From: Deltaproteobacteria bacterium | Lineage (GTDB): Bacteria; Myxococcota_A; UBA9160; UBA4427 | Direction of reading: 5' to 3' | Assembly (NCBI GenBank): GCA_016713665.1 | Contig: JADJOR010000002.1 | Span: 434,001-498,000 of the forward strand | Length of the DNA: 64,000 nt | Shown here: one piece after another, positions 1 to 8,430 of the stretch | Layout of the letters: each line of letters opens with the position of its first letter | Numbering within the stretch: the first letter of the stretch is position 1 | Notes under the pieces: model-generated | Database searches by the model: none | What the model was told of the DNA's origin: nothing | What the model saw: the letters and a program-made list of their open reading frames with translations, nothing else | Position numbers and translations under genes: made by a program

Positions 1-1
1 G

Positions 2-1423
2 CTCGTCTTCCGCCCGGTCTTCATCGCGGGCCGCGTCCGCTTCTTCACCGGCACCCTGATCCACGTCTCCGATCTCGGCGGCTCCTCCGCCGGCGGCATC
101 GTCCCCGGCGCGACCGACGTCTTCGCCGAGGGCCTGCAGCTCCCGCCGGTCAAGCTCTACGCCGAAGGCCGCGAGGTCGCCGATCTCCACAACCTGATCG
201 CCCTCAACAGCCGGACCCCAGATCGCGTGATGGGCGATCTCAAGGCGCTGGTCGCCGGCGCCCACGTCGCCGCGCGCCGCCTCGAGGCGCTCGCCGGCGA
301 GTACGGCCCCGCGGCCCTCGACCGCGGCGTCGCCAACTACATCGCGGGCACCGAGCGCCGCATGCGCGACGAGCTCGGAGCCCTCACGCCCGGCGTCTAC
401 CGCGGCGAGTACGCGATCGACGACGACGGCCTCGACCTCGACCGCTCGCCGGTCGTGCGCGTCGAGGTCACGGTCGGGGGGCCGGGGGCGCCGGTGCGAC
501 TCGATTTCTCGGCGACCGACGACCAGGCCCGCGGCGCGATCAACGCGGGCTTCTCCCAGGCGCTGACCGGCGCGACCTACGCGGTCCGCTGCTACGTCGA
601 TCCGTCCATCCCGATGAACGAGGGATGTTATGCACCGATCGAGGTCGTGTTCCGCAAGGGCTCGCTGCTCGATCCGAAGTGGCCGGCGGCCTGCGGCGGG
701 CGCGTCGTGTCGGTGACGGCGGTCTGCGAGGCGGTGGTCGACGCGCTGTCCCAGGCGCGGCCGGATCGGGCGACGGCGGCCTCGGCGGTGATTCATCCCT
801 TCACGCTGGCGGCGGCGACGGGCGGGAACCCGTGGCTGCTGCTCTCCTACGAGTACGGCGGGCTCGGCGCCCGGGCGAGCTCGGACGGGCCGAGCGCCAC
901 GGGCTCGTTCTTTCTGGGCGGGCGCAACGTCGTCCCCCAGGTCGAGCCGCTCGAGGCGCGGCTGCCGCTCGTCTTCGAGTCCCAGTCGATGATCCCGGAC
1001 TCCGGCGGGCCGGGCCGATATCGCGGCGGGCTCGGCGTCGAGACGCGGATTCGCGTCTTGAAGGACTGCGAGGTCGCGATCCGCAGCGAACGCGTGCGCT
1101 TCGCGCCGCGGGGACGTGATGGCGGTCGACCGGGGCGGTCGGGCGAGCAGTTCGCGGTGCTCCCGGACGGCGGGACGCGGCCGCTGCTGCCGAAGGCGGC
1201 GAACCAGCTGATGTACGCGGGGGAGACCTTCGTGCTGCGCACCTCGGGCGGCGGCGGACTCGGTCGCCCGGAGGAGCGCGACGCGGCGCAGATCGAGGCG
1301 GATCTCGTCGAGGGCTGGGTCAGCCCGGAGGCGGCGCGGCGCGACTATGGATTCACGGGTGTGAAGGCGTCGCCTTCGGCAAAGCCGAGCGGCGCGGCCG
1401 CGGGCCGGGAGGTGGGACGATGA
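2..1423 (+). CDS. hyuB: Hydantoinase B/oxoprolinase family protein, 5' end outside window
   Basis: This is the C-terminal part of a HyuB-type subunit, which with HyuA hydrolyses cyclic amides (hydantoin, 5-oxoproline or similar) using ATP. The frame is open to the window edge; the first residues include HVSDLGG and, further on, a PPVKLYAEG stretch typical of the family, so the true start lies upstream. The C-terminal glycine-rich part (GGPGRYRGGLG near base 1003, then TSGGGGLGRPEER) is also typical. The stop overlaps the hyuA start by 4 bp (ATGA), implying translational coupling. The substrate cannot be told from sequence; acetone carboxylase-like or N-methylhydantoinase roles are alternatives within the superfamily. 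Confidence 0.88.
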   Translation, partial: LVFRPVFIAGRVRFFTGTLIHVSDLGGSSAGGIVPGATDVFAEGLQLPPVKLYAEGREVADLHNLIALNSRTPDRVMGDLKALVAGAHVAARRLEALAGEYGPAALDRGVANYIAGTERRMRDELGALTPGVYRGEYAIDDDGLDLDRSPVVRVEVTVGGPGAPVRLDFSATDDQARGAINAGFSQALTGATYAVRCYVDPSIPMNEGCYAPIEVVFRKGSLLDPKWPAACGGRVVSVTAVCEAVVDALSQARPDRATAASAVIHPFTLAAATGGNPWLLLSYEYGGLGARASSDGPSATGSFFLGGRNVVPQVEPLEARLPLVFESQSMIPDSGGPGRYRGGLGVETRIRVLKDCEVAIRSERVRFAPRGRDGGRPGRSGEQFAVLPDGGTRPLLPKAANQLMYAGETFVLRTSGGGGLGRPEERDAAQIEADLVEGWVSPEAARRDYGFTGVKASPSAKPSGAAAGREVGR

Positions 1424-3519
1424 GCGAGCGATGCGTGCTGGGGGCCGACATCGGCGTGACGTTCACCGACATCGTGCTCACGCGGGGCGACGGGCAGCTC
1501 CACGTCGTGAAGCAGCTGACGACGCCCGGCGCCCCGGAAGAGAGCGTCCTCGGCGGGATCCGGCGTCTGCTCGAGACGACGGGCGTCGATCCGGCCTCGA
1601 TCGAGCGTGTGGTCCACGGGACGCCCCTCGCGACCAACGCCGTGATCGAGCACAAGGGCGCCCGGGTCGCCTTCGTCACGACGAAGGGCTTCGGCGATCT
1701 GCTGCGGATCAGCCGCGAGGCCCGGGTCGAGGACGACCGCTACGACCTGTTCTTCGAGCCGTCGCCGCCGGTGCTCGAGCGGGATGCGGTGTTCGAGATC
1801 GTCGAGCGCTGCGACGCCCGGGGCGAGGTCCTGGTCGGATTCGACGCGACGCAGGCCCGGGCGGAGGCGGCGCGCATCGCCCGCTACGCGCCCGAGGCGG
1901 TCGCCGTCTGCTTCCTGCATTCCTACGCCCGGCCGGATCACGAAGAGGCGATGGAGGCGATCCTGCACGCGGCGATGCCCGACGTGCGCGTGATCCTCTC
2001 GTCGCGGGTCCACGCCGAGATGCGCGAGTTCGACCGCGCCAGCACGACGCTGCACACGGCGCAGGTCGCGCCGCTGATGGCCCGCTATCTCGCGCGCCTG
2101 CGCGAGGGACTCGGCCGCCTGGGCATCCAGGGGCCGCTCCACATCATGGAGTCCTCGGGCGGCGTCATGTCGGCGGCGGTCGCCGCCGAGCGCGCCGTCG
2201 CGACCCTCGAGTCGGGGGGCGCGGCGGGCGTGATGGCGGCGGCGCGCTTCGCCAACCACTACGGCGAGAAGCGCGTCATCTCCTTCGACATGGGCGGCAC
2301 GACCGCCAAGGCGGGCGTCGTCCACGACGGCCGGCCGCGGGTCGTGCGCGAGCTCCACGTCGGTGGTCGCGGCAGCTACGGCGGTCGCCGCGCCGGGACC
2401 GGCATGCCGATCAAGACACCGACGATCGACCTCGCCGAGGTCGGCGCCGGCGGCGGCTCGATCGCCTGGCTCGATCCCGAAGGCGTGCTGCAGGTCGGGC
2501 CGCGCTCCTCCGGCGCCGATCCCGGCCCCGCCTGCTATGCGCGGGGGGGCGAAGCGCCGACGGTCACCGACGCGAATCTCGTCCTCGGCTACCTGACCCC
2601 CGAGCGCTTCGCCGGCGGCACGATGGCCCTCGATCCTGCGCGGGCCCACGCCGCGATCGCGAAGTCCATCGCCGAGCCGCTCGGGACCAGCGTCGTGCGC
2701 GCCGCCTGGTCGATCCACGAGATGGCGAACGCGAACATGGCCTCGGCGGTCCACGTCGTGACCGTTCAGCAGGGCATCGATCCCCGGGACCACGTGCTGA
2801 TCTGCTTCGGTGGCGCGGGCCCGATGCACGCCGCGGGCCTCGCCTCGCGCTTCGGACTGTCCCACATCGTGGCGCCGCCCGAGGCGGGCGTCGCGTCCGC
2901 GATCGGCATGCAGGCGACGGATCTCACGGCGGAGCACGGCCATACCCACTGGATCCAGGCCGCGGATCTCACGGTCGCCGAGCTCTCGCGCCAGTTCGCC
3001 CGGGCCCTCGAGGTCGCGCGCGAGAAGATGGGCCTCGACGACGACGAAGCGTCCCTCGCCGGAGCCCTCGAGGTCGAGCGTCTCGTCGACGCCCGCTTCG
3101 TCGGTCAATCCCACGAGCTCTCGATTCCCTACGCCCCGGCACCGGGGCAGGAGGCGGCGGAGCTCGCGGCTCTTCCGGCTCGATTCCGGGCCCGCTACCG
3201 CGAGCTCTATGGCATCGAGTCGACGGGCGCCGTCGAATACGCCGCGTTCCGGGTCCGACTGCGGATCCCCGTCGCGCGTCCGCCGCTTCGGCGCAGCGCG
3301 CGCGAGGGCACGGACGCGCCCGCCGCCGAGTGGCGCGACGTCTGGTTCGGCGCCGACAAGGCTTCGCGAACCCGGATCCTCACCCGCGGCGATCTCGCCC
3401 AGACGGGGACGCTCTCGGGCCCGCTGCTGGTCGAGTCCGACGTCGACACCGTCGTCGTCCCGCCGGGCTGGTCGGCGACCGTCGACGAGGTCGGCAGCGT
3501 CCATCTCCGCCGCGAGTAG
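1420..3519 (+). CDS. hyuA: Hydantoinase/oxoprolinase A subunit
   Basis: 699-residue HyuA subunit, the ATP-using partner of the upstream HyuB. The N-terminal phosphate-binding motif reads GADIGVTFTD (residues 8-17; the family usually has GGTFTD, so one Gly is Val here). A second actin-like/ASKHA motif DMGGTTAK lies at 290-297 and CFGGAGPMHA begins at 462. Length is normal for the family. The start is fixed by the ATGA overlap with hyuB. It is the last gene before a strong hairpin at 3554-3586. Known for the family: ATP-dependent opening of cyclic imides or amides; the actual substrate is unknown. Confidence 0.9.
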   Translation: MSERCVLGADIGVTFTDIVLTRGDGQLHVVKQLTTPGAPEESVLGGIRRLLETTGVDPASIERVVHGTPLATNAVIEHKGARVAFVTTKGFGDLLRISREARVEDDRYDLFFEPSPPVLERDAVFEIVERCDARGEVLVGFDATQARAEAARIARYAPEAVAVCFLHSYARPDHEEAMEAILHAAMPDVRVILSSRVHAEMREFDRASTTLHTAQVAPLMARYLARLREGLGRLGIQGPLHIMESSGGVMSAAVAAERAVATLESGGAAGVMAAARFANHYGEKRVISFDMGGTTAKAGVVHDGRPRVVRELHVGGRGSYGGRRAGTGMPIKTPTIDLAEVGAGGGSIAWLDPEGVLQVGPRSSGADPGPACYARGGEAPTVTDANLVLGYLTPERFAGGTMALDPARAHAAIAKSIAEPLGTSVVRAAWSIHEMANANMASAVHVVTVQQGIDPRDHVLICFGGAGPMHAAGLASRFGLSHIVAPPEAGVASAIGMQATDLTAEHGHTHWIQAADLTVAELSRQFARALEVAREKMGLDDDEASLAGALEVERLVDARFVGQSHELSIPYAPAPGQEAAELAALPARFRARYRELYGIESTGAVEYAAFRVRLRIPVARPPLRRSAREGTDAPAAEWRDVWFGADKASRTRILTRGDLAQTGTLSGPLLVESDVDTVVVPPGWSATVDEVGSVHLRRE

Positions 3520-3553
3520 CGCGTCGCGGCGCGCTCTGGAGCCCTCGAAACGA

Positions 3554-3586
3554 AAAGGCCGTCCTCCGCGAGGGAGGACGGCCTTT
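3554..3586. terminator. Bidirectional rho-independent terminator
   Basis: Perfect 14-bp stem (3554-3567 with 3573-3586) and 5-base loop, between two convergent genes (hyuA and the first PEP-CTERM gene). On the minus strand it is followed by TTTTCGTTTCG, on the plus strand by TTTCTT, so it can serve both transcripts. Confidence 0.85.
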
Positions 3587-3649
3587 CTTGCTGATCGGCT
3601 CGCCGATCGGCTCGAGCCCGCAGGGGCCCGAGGAGTCGGCTCGTGACGA

Positions 3650-4372
3650 CTAGCGTCGGCGCGAGGCCAGCGCCGCGAGGCCGAGGCCCATCAGGAGGGC
3701 CGTGCCCGGCTCCGGGACGATCGTCAGCGCGAAGGTCGCGTTCGAGAACGGGATCTCGGCGCCACCGGGGCCGATCGCGACGTGGCCGAACTGGGTGAGC
3801 GTGCCGAAGCTCAGGACCAGGTTCTGCGCCGCGGCGCCGATGCCGAGCGTGTTCAGCCGATAGGTCACGCGGAAGTGGACGTCGCCAGCGCCGGTGCTGC
3901 CGTCGGCGATGCCGCGGTCGAGCAGGCCGCTCCCGGAGTGGGGCGCGAGATCGATGCCGCCGAAGAGCTGGGTGCGGACGGGCTGGGGGTTCTGGGCGTT
4001 CGGGGCCCAGACGTTGACCGGAGACGTCACCAGATTCTCGAGGCCGTTGAAGTTGCCTTCGCCGGGGGCCGGCAGGGTGGTGTTGAAGGCGCCCGTGGCC
4101 ACCGATCCGCCCACCAGCTCGAGGCCGCTGCTGATGTTGTTGGTCGTGTTGCCGATGTCGTAGCCCGAGACGACGACGTCGAGGCCGTTGACCGCGACGT
4201 TGGTCGGGTTCTCGAGGCGCAGATCGAAGGTGATCTCGTCTCCGTTGTTCAGGAAGGTCGGGGTCGCGCCGGTCGACGAGACGTTGACGATCTGGATGCC
4301 GAGGGCGCTCGCCGCCGTCGGGACGGCGAACAAGAGCGCCGCCGCTGCCATTGCCTGATTGAATCGAATCAT
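3650..4372 (-). CDS. PEP-CTERM sorting domain protein (paralog 1)
   Basis: 240-residue secreted protein. The start ATG at 4372 begins MIRFNQAMAAAALLF, a clean signal peptide cleaved near ASA-LG; longer upstream frames are only TTG-started and lack a signal. The body is beta-rich and Asn/Gly/Thr-rich. The C-terminus is a textbook PEP-CTERM signal: VPEPG, a hydrophobic segment (TALLMGLGLAALA) and SRRR. Known for the family: exosortase/archaeosortase recognises PEP and attaches or releases the protein at the cell surface, often with exopolysaccharide. A close paralog lies immediately upstream (5003-5719), sharing the signal, ITFDLRL and ISSGL segments and the C-terminal tail. SD-like AGGAAGAAG precedes the start. 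Confidence 0.9.
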   Translation of the reverse strand: MIRFNQAMAAAALLFAVPTAASALGIQIVNVSSTGATPTFLNNGDEITFDLRLENPTNVAVNGLDVVVSGYDIGNTTNNISSGLELVGGSVATGAFNTTLPAPGEGNFNGLENLVTSPVNVWAPNAQNPQPVRTQLFGGIDLAPHSGSGLLDRGIADGSTGAGDVHFRVTYRLNTLGIGAAAQNLVLSFGTLTQFGHVAIGPGGAEIPFSNATFALTIVPEPGTALLMGLGLAALASRRR

Positions 4373-4629
4373 CTGCTTCTTCCTCACTTCGATGCCACAG
4401 CTTGAACGCCGAGGTCGACGCCTCCCGCGCGAGCGAAAAGCGACGAAGCGAAACGCCGGGCTCGGCGCACCGCGCACCGGCTCGAGGTCTCGCGACCTGT
4501 CGATCTGGAAGAGGAGAGGAGCACCGATCGGATTCGTCGGATCTCGCGCCGTTCGAGTCTTCCTGACCACCAACGCCTGATGCCTGACGCCTGGCGTCCG
4601 AGGTCTGGACCGAATATCGCGAAAGCCGC

Positions 4630-4674
4630 GTTCGAAGCGTCTTCGAGGCGTTTCCCAGCGCCCCGACTTCGAAC
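4630..4674 (-). promoter_or_regulatory. Conserved two-helix RNA hairpin in leader of PEP-CTERM paralog 1
   Basis: Read on the minus strand: an 8-bp outer helix (4667-4674 with 4630-4637), an inner 7-bp helix including one G-U pair (4659-4665 with 4644-4650), an eight-base loop CTGGGAAA, and a 3' internal bulge AAGACG. The copy at 5908-5954 has the same layout and the identical loop, but different bases in both helices with pairing kept. It lies about 260 bases 5' of the start codon. Likely a cis-acting RNA element; ligand or protein partner unknown. Confidence 0.55.
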
Positions 4675-4892
4675 CATGATCCGATCGAAATGGCCCGTGC
4701 GAGCCTGCTCAGCCGAAATCCCAACCCCCGCTCGAAGCCCTCGCTTCGTTCGGGAGATCTTCCCAGATCGAGTGCATCCTACTACGACTCGCCGGAAAAG
4801 TGGAGGGAAAAATGCATCGCTCGATCAGATCGCGTCGACCGCGCGTGCGGGACAGCTCGAGGGCGGCCAGCGGGCATCGACCTCGAAAATGC

Positions 4893-4924
4893 GACGGCCG
4901 CCCTCCAGGAGGAGGGCGGCCGTC
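4893..4924 (-). terminator. Terminator of PEP-CTERM paralog 2
   Basis: Perfect 14-bp GC-rich stem (4893-4906 with 4911-4924) with a 4-base loop, about 80 bases 3' of the paralog 2 stop codon. On the minus strand it is followed by GCATTTTCGAGG, giving a short T run. Confidence 0.75.
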
Positions 4925-5002
4925 ATCAGAGGCCGATCCGTGTCGATCGATCGGGGAAGGCCGACCGGCGCGATGGGCTCGCGCCGGTCCGGTCCTCTCC
5001 GA

Positions 5003-5719
5003 CTAGCGTCGGCGCGAGGCCAGCGCCGCGAGACCGAGCCCCATCAGCAGCGCGGTGCCGGGCTCCGGGATCACGCTGAGGGCGTAGGTCGCGTTCGAGA
5101 ACGGGATCTCGTTGCCGCCCGCGCCGATCGCCACGGCGCCGCTGGCCGCGTCGGTGCCGAAGACGAGGTTCAGGTTCTGCGTCGGGCCGAAGTTGTTCAC
5201 GAGCAGCGTATACGACACGCGGAAGTGGATGCCGTTGGCGCCCGTCTGGCCGAGGGGGCCGTTGTCCTGGGTGCCGTCGCCGGAGTAGCCGACGGTGTCG
5301 ACGCCGTTGAAGAGCGAGGTCGTCACGGCCTGGGGATTGATCAGGCTCAGGGCCCAGACGTTCGTCGGCGCCGTGCGGAAGTTCGGGAGGCTGTTGGTGT
5401 TGCTCGGTTCGGGATCGAAGCCGTCGCTGAACGCGTTGGCCGCGACGAGGCCGCCCGCCTGCAGCTGGAGGCCGCTGCTGATCGCGTTGGTCGTTCCGGG
5501 CGTGTCGAAGCCGCTGACCGCGACGCCGAGGCCGAAGACCGGCACGTTCGTCGGGTTGTCGAGCCGGAGGTCGAAGGTGATGGTGTCGCCGTTCTGCAGG
5601 AAGGACGTGCTCGCGCCGGTCGACGAGACGTTCACGATCGAGATGCCGAGCGCGCTCGCTCCCGTCGGCATGGCGAACAAGAGCGCCGCGGCCGCGATTG
5701 CCTTGTTGAATCGAATCAT
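5003..5719 (-). CDS. PEP-CTERM sorting domain protein (paralog 2)
   Basis: 238-residue secreted protein, paralog of the gene just downstream. The ATG at 5719 opens MIRFNKAIAAAALLFAMP, a signal peptide ending at ASA-LG. The central part shares NVSSTGA, TITFDLRLDNPTN and SGLQL-like stretches with paralog 1. The C-terminus carries IPEPG, the hydrophobic TALLMGLGLAALA and SRRR, i.e. the exosortase recognition signal. AGGAAGAAG precedes the ATG. The two genes are separated by about 630 bases and each has its own leader and terminator, so they are probably separate transcripts from a tandem duplication rather than one operon. No exosortase gene is in the window. Confidence 0.9.
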   Translation of the reverse strand: MIRFNKAIAAAALLFAMPTGASALGISIVNVSSTGASTSFLQNGDTITFDLRLDNPTNVPVFGLGVAVSGFDTPGTTNAISSGLQLQAGGLVAANAFSDGFDPEPSNTNSLPNFRTAPTNVWALSLINPQAVTTSLFNGVDTVGYSGDGTQDNGPLGQTGANGIHFRVSYTLLVNNFGPTQNLNLVFGTDAASGAVAIGAGGNEIPFSNATYALSVIPEPGTALLMGLGLAALASRRR

Positions 5720-6164
5720 TTGCTTCTTCCTCTTTCGGTGCCACAGCGCGAACGCCAGTAGCGTCACGACCCCGCCTGCGCGAGGACGTCGGCACGAGCG
5801 CGCCGCCGCACCATGCGGCGGTCGGTTCATGCGATGTCGTGATCTGGAGGAGGAGGAAACGAGCGTCGATGAGAAGTCCGGGCCCGGGCCGAAGGCCCAG
5901 CTTCCCGCGCTCGGGGGCTTTTCGAGGTGTTTCCCAGCACCTCGAGCCCGAGCGATTCTGATCGATGAAGGCTTTGTCCTCGCCACCGAGGTTCAAAAGC
6001 CCGCCCAGCCGAATATCCCTTCACGCGTCGAGACGGTTGTCCCGGCGAGTGACCTTCCCAGATCGAGGTCGATCCTACTATGGGTGTCGGGAAAAGTGTG
6101 GGGATTTTTTCGATTGCGGCGAATTTTGGCACGCAACTCTGCCCGAGGGGGCGCACGCATGCCC
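5720..6164. other. Intergenic leader of PEP-CTERM paralog 2
   Basis: 445 bases without a supported gene. On the minus strand it repeats the arrangement seen upstream of paralog 1: conserved block at 6051-6110 (GATC/GGTC mini-hairpin with loop TGGGAA, then TAGTAGGATC), the two-helix hairpin at 5908-5954, a CTCCTCCTCC-rich stretch near 5850 and the conserved CTGTGGCACCGAAAGAGGAAGAAG leading to the ATG. The promoter is presumably near 6080-6110, giving a leader of roughly 350 bases (inferred). Confidence 0.55.
5908..5954 (-). promoter_or_regulatory. Conserved two-helix RNA hairpin in leader of PEP-CTERM paralog 2
   Basis: Read on the minus strand: an 8-bp outer helix (5947-5954 with 5908-5915), a perfect 7-bp inner helix (5938-5944 with 5923-5929), the same eight-base loop CTGGGAAA as the copy at 4630-4674, and a 3' bulge AAAAGCC. 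Most helix positions differ from the other copy but remain paired, the hallmark of selection on RNA structure. It lies about 190 bases 5' of the ATG. Confidence 0.55.
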
Positions 6165-8408
6165 TCAACGCGCTCCGCTCGAATCGTCGAGGCGGTAGCG
6201 GGCGGGGGCGATCGCGATGCCATAGCGAACCCAGTCGATCTGCTCGGTTCGCAGCATCGGGAGGAGGGCGATCTGGGCCGCGCGCGACGCCGGGTCGGCG
6301 CGGACGAGGCTTTCGATGGGCGCGCTCCAGGCTCCGGCTCCGGTCGCCGTGCCCCCCTCACTCTTCCGATCGAGCTCTGTCGCGAGCTCGAGCGCGTCGT
6401 CGAGGCGCCCGAGCTGGAGGAGGCACCAGAGCAGACGCCAGGCCGAGACCGGATCGGCTCGCTCCGCCTTCTGGACGAAGCGGTCGAGCTGGATCGCGCG
6501 CTCGTAGAGTCCGAGGGTCGCATAGAGGACGGCGAGGCGATGGACCTGTCCGTCGACGCGGCCGGCTCGACGGGCCTCCCGGACGTGCTCGACGAGGGCC
6601 TCGAAGTCGAAGGGGATGAGGCCGTGCTCGAGGGCCCAGGGCGTCGCCTTCCGGACGACCCGCTCCGCCTCGAATCCCCGCTCCCGATCGAAGGGGACGC
6701 CGGCGCGCTGGTAGTAGGCGACGATCCGATCGAGGTTCTTCGCGTTGCGGGCGTCGTCGCGCAGGTAGACGGCGTTGCGCAGATTGCGGAAGACGAGCAG
6801 CCAGCCCGACTCGCGTTCGAGGTGGCGGACGGTGCAGGGGACGGGGCGACCGGGGCGGGCTTCGACCGGGAACCCGAGACCGAGGAAGAGGTCGTACCCC
6901 ATCCGATCGAGGAGGGCGGCGAAGTCCTCGTCGGCGCGCAGCGTCCGACGGGCGCCGATCGCGAGATTCGCCTCCATCGCCTCCTTCGCGACGTTCATCG
7001 TTCCGCTCGAGGCCATCTGCAGTCGGGGCGCCAGCCAGAAGCTCATGAAGCCGCCGAGGGGATAGTCGTTGTAGATCCGGCCCTCGACGCCGGTGTCGGC
7101 GAGGAACCAGATCGCCTCGCTGTTGAATCGCTCGGCGGAGTAGGGCACGGCGTAGTCGACCGCGTCGGCGCGCAGCGAGCGGGAGACGAGCGGCCAGTCG
7201 CCTACGGAGAAATGCAGCGCGGCCGCCCCGACCGCGAAGGCCGCACCCGTCCACGCCACGAGCTCGGCGCGCCCGCGCCGGCAGAGGATCGATCCGAGCA
7301 GAGCGAGCACGAAGATCCCGAGCCAGAGAAAGCGCGACGCGCGCACCGCGGCGAAGAGACCGGCTCCGGCGAGGGCGAGCAGCGCGGGGTCGATGGCGCC
7401 GACGGACTCCGCTCGCCCACGCCGGCGCTCACGGAGGAAGAGGCCGATCGCGACGGTCAAGCCGACGACGCCGAGCCAGCAGAGGAGCCAGGCCGCGATC
7501 GTCGGCGGCAGGAAGGGCACGGGCCAGGCGAAGAGGTCGGTCGGATTCCACTCGTCGGAGATCGCCGCGAGATCGAGCGTCTCGCGCCCGGATTCGAGAT
7601 AGGCGAGATGCGCGCTCGGACCCTGGGGATTGGCGAGGCTCGCGATCGCCATCGCAGCGCCGGCCAGGCCGAGTCGCAGCGCGCGCTTTCGTTCGGCAGT
7701 GCGGTTCCCGTCTTCGATCTCTGCGGTCGACCGCCGCGGGATCCAGGTCGCGACCGCGACGGCCGCGCTCGCCGCCAGCACGAGCACGGGCCCCAGGACG
7801 AAGGCCGCATGGACGTTGGACCAGACGGCCGCGAGCAGCGCAGCCGCTGCGATGCGCCGCCCATCGGGTCCCGATCGATCGGCGACGAGGAGCGGAAAGA
7901 GCGCGAGCGTCGCGACCATCGTGAAGAGATCGGGCCGCAGCTGCACCAGCCGATAGGTCGCGAGAACGACGAACCCGACCACTCCGGCGCCGGCGAGGGC
8001 GGCGCTCGCGCCGGCGCGGCGTAGGACGTGCCACGCGAGGACGAGGATCCCGAGCACGAGCAGGCCGTGGACGAGGCGCAGACCGTCGAAGCCCGTGGTC
8101 GACCAGATCCCGAAGATCGCGGCGGAGCCGAGCCACGAGCTCGGCGACGGGGGACCCGGAGCCGCGAAGAGATACGGATCGGCGGCGAGCCAGGGACCTT
8201 CGGCGGCGAAGGCCCGGCCGAGGGCGAGATGGATCCAGGTGTCGTTGGCGTAGATCGGCTGGCCGACGAGCACGACCGTCGCGAGACCGACGGCCAGCGC
8301 CGCCAGGGGGCCAATGCCGCTCCCGACGCGGGAAGCGAGAGAGGCGTTCGCTCCGCTGTCGGCGACGCCCGCCGAGTCTCTTTCCTGCGGCGTCTCGGCT
8401 CGACTCAC
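6165..8408 (-). CDS. Polytopic membrane protein with C-terminal repeat domain
   Basis: Large membrane protein, 747 residues if it starts at GTG 8408 (MSRAETPQERD). That start sits just after the stop of the upstream gene at 8431; the longer frame to 8537 would run deep into that gene and is disfavoured. After a short polar N-terminus there is a first membrane segment (GPLAALAVGLATVVLVG), then a NDTWIHLALGRAF motif and about ten hydrophobic segments, followed by a soluble C-terminal third (from about residue 470) ending in alpha-helical, TPR-like repeats. The layout resembles GT-C/ArnT-like glycosyltransferase-type membrane proteins, but no diagnostic catalytic pair is clear. Function not assigned. 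It is probably co-transcribed with the barrel protein upstream. Confidence 0.7.
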   Translation of the reverse strand: MSRAETPQERDSAGVADSGANASLASRVGSGIGPLAALAVGLATVVLVGQPIYANDTWIHLALGRAFAAEGPWLAADPYLFAAPGPPSPSSWLGSAAIFGIWSTTGFDGLRLVHGLLVLGILVLAWHVLRRAGASAALAGAGVVGFVVLATYRLVQLRPDLFTMVATLALFPLLVADRSGPDGRRIAAAALLAAVWSNVHAAFVLGPVLVLAASAAVAVATWIPRRSTAEIEDGNRTAERKRALRLGLAGAAMAIASLANPQGPSAHLAYLESGRETLDLAAISDEWNPTDLFAWPVPFLPPTIAAWLLCWLGVVGLTVAIGLFLRERRRGRAESVGAIDPALLALAGAGLFAAVRASRFLWLGIFVLALLGSILCRRGRAELVAWTGAAFAVGAAALHFSVGDWPLVSRSLRADAVDYAVPYSAERFNSEAIWFLADTGVEGRIYNDYPLGGFMSFWLAPRLQMASSGTMNVAKEAMEANLAIGARRTLRADEDFAALLDRMGYDLFLGLGFPVEARPGRPVPCTVRHLERESGWLLVFRNLRNAVYLRDDARNAKNLDRIVAYYQRAGVPFDRERGFEAERVVRKATPWALEHGLIPFDFEALVEHVREARRAGRVDGQVHRLAVLYATLGLYERAIQLDRFVQKAERADPVSAWRLLWCLLQLGRLDDALELATELDRKSEGGTATGAGAWSAPIESLVRADPASRAAQIALLPMLRTEQIDWVRYGIAIAPARYRLDDSSGAR

Positions 8409-8430
8409 GGGCGACGCTCGGGCGAGTCGC

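Larger units (their letters stand above)
4373..5002. other. Intergenic leader of PEP-CTERM paralog 1
   Basis: 630 bases without a convincing gene. On the minus strand it holds, 5' to 3': the terminator of paralog 2 (4893-4924), a conserved block (4756-4810) with a small hairpin and a TAGTAGGAT box, the structured hairpin at 4630-4674, a pyrimidine-rich stretch near 4510-4530 and the ribosome binding site. The same order recurs upstream of paralog 2 (5720-6110), so the whole leader was duplicated with the gene. Open frames crossing it are not conserved between the copies. Confidence 0.6.

Noticed and set aside
4630..4674. Cyclic di-GMP (GEMM) riboswitch
   Set aside because: Lacks the conserved GCAAAG-type core and tetraloop/receptor; only a GGGAAAC-like loop is shared.
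6127..6142. Sigma-54-like TGGCACG...GC site near the PEP-CTERM paralog 2 leader
   Set aside because: Spacing between GG and GC is 11 rather than 10, and it points away from the PEP-CTERM gene.
5295..8024. 909-residue plus-strand open frame
   Set aside because: Antisense to the PEP-CTERM paralog 2 and membrane-protein genes; composition is GC-frame shadow (Arg/Glu/Asp-rich) without domains or ribosome binding site.
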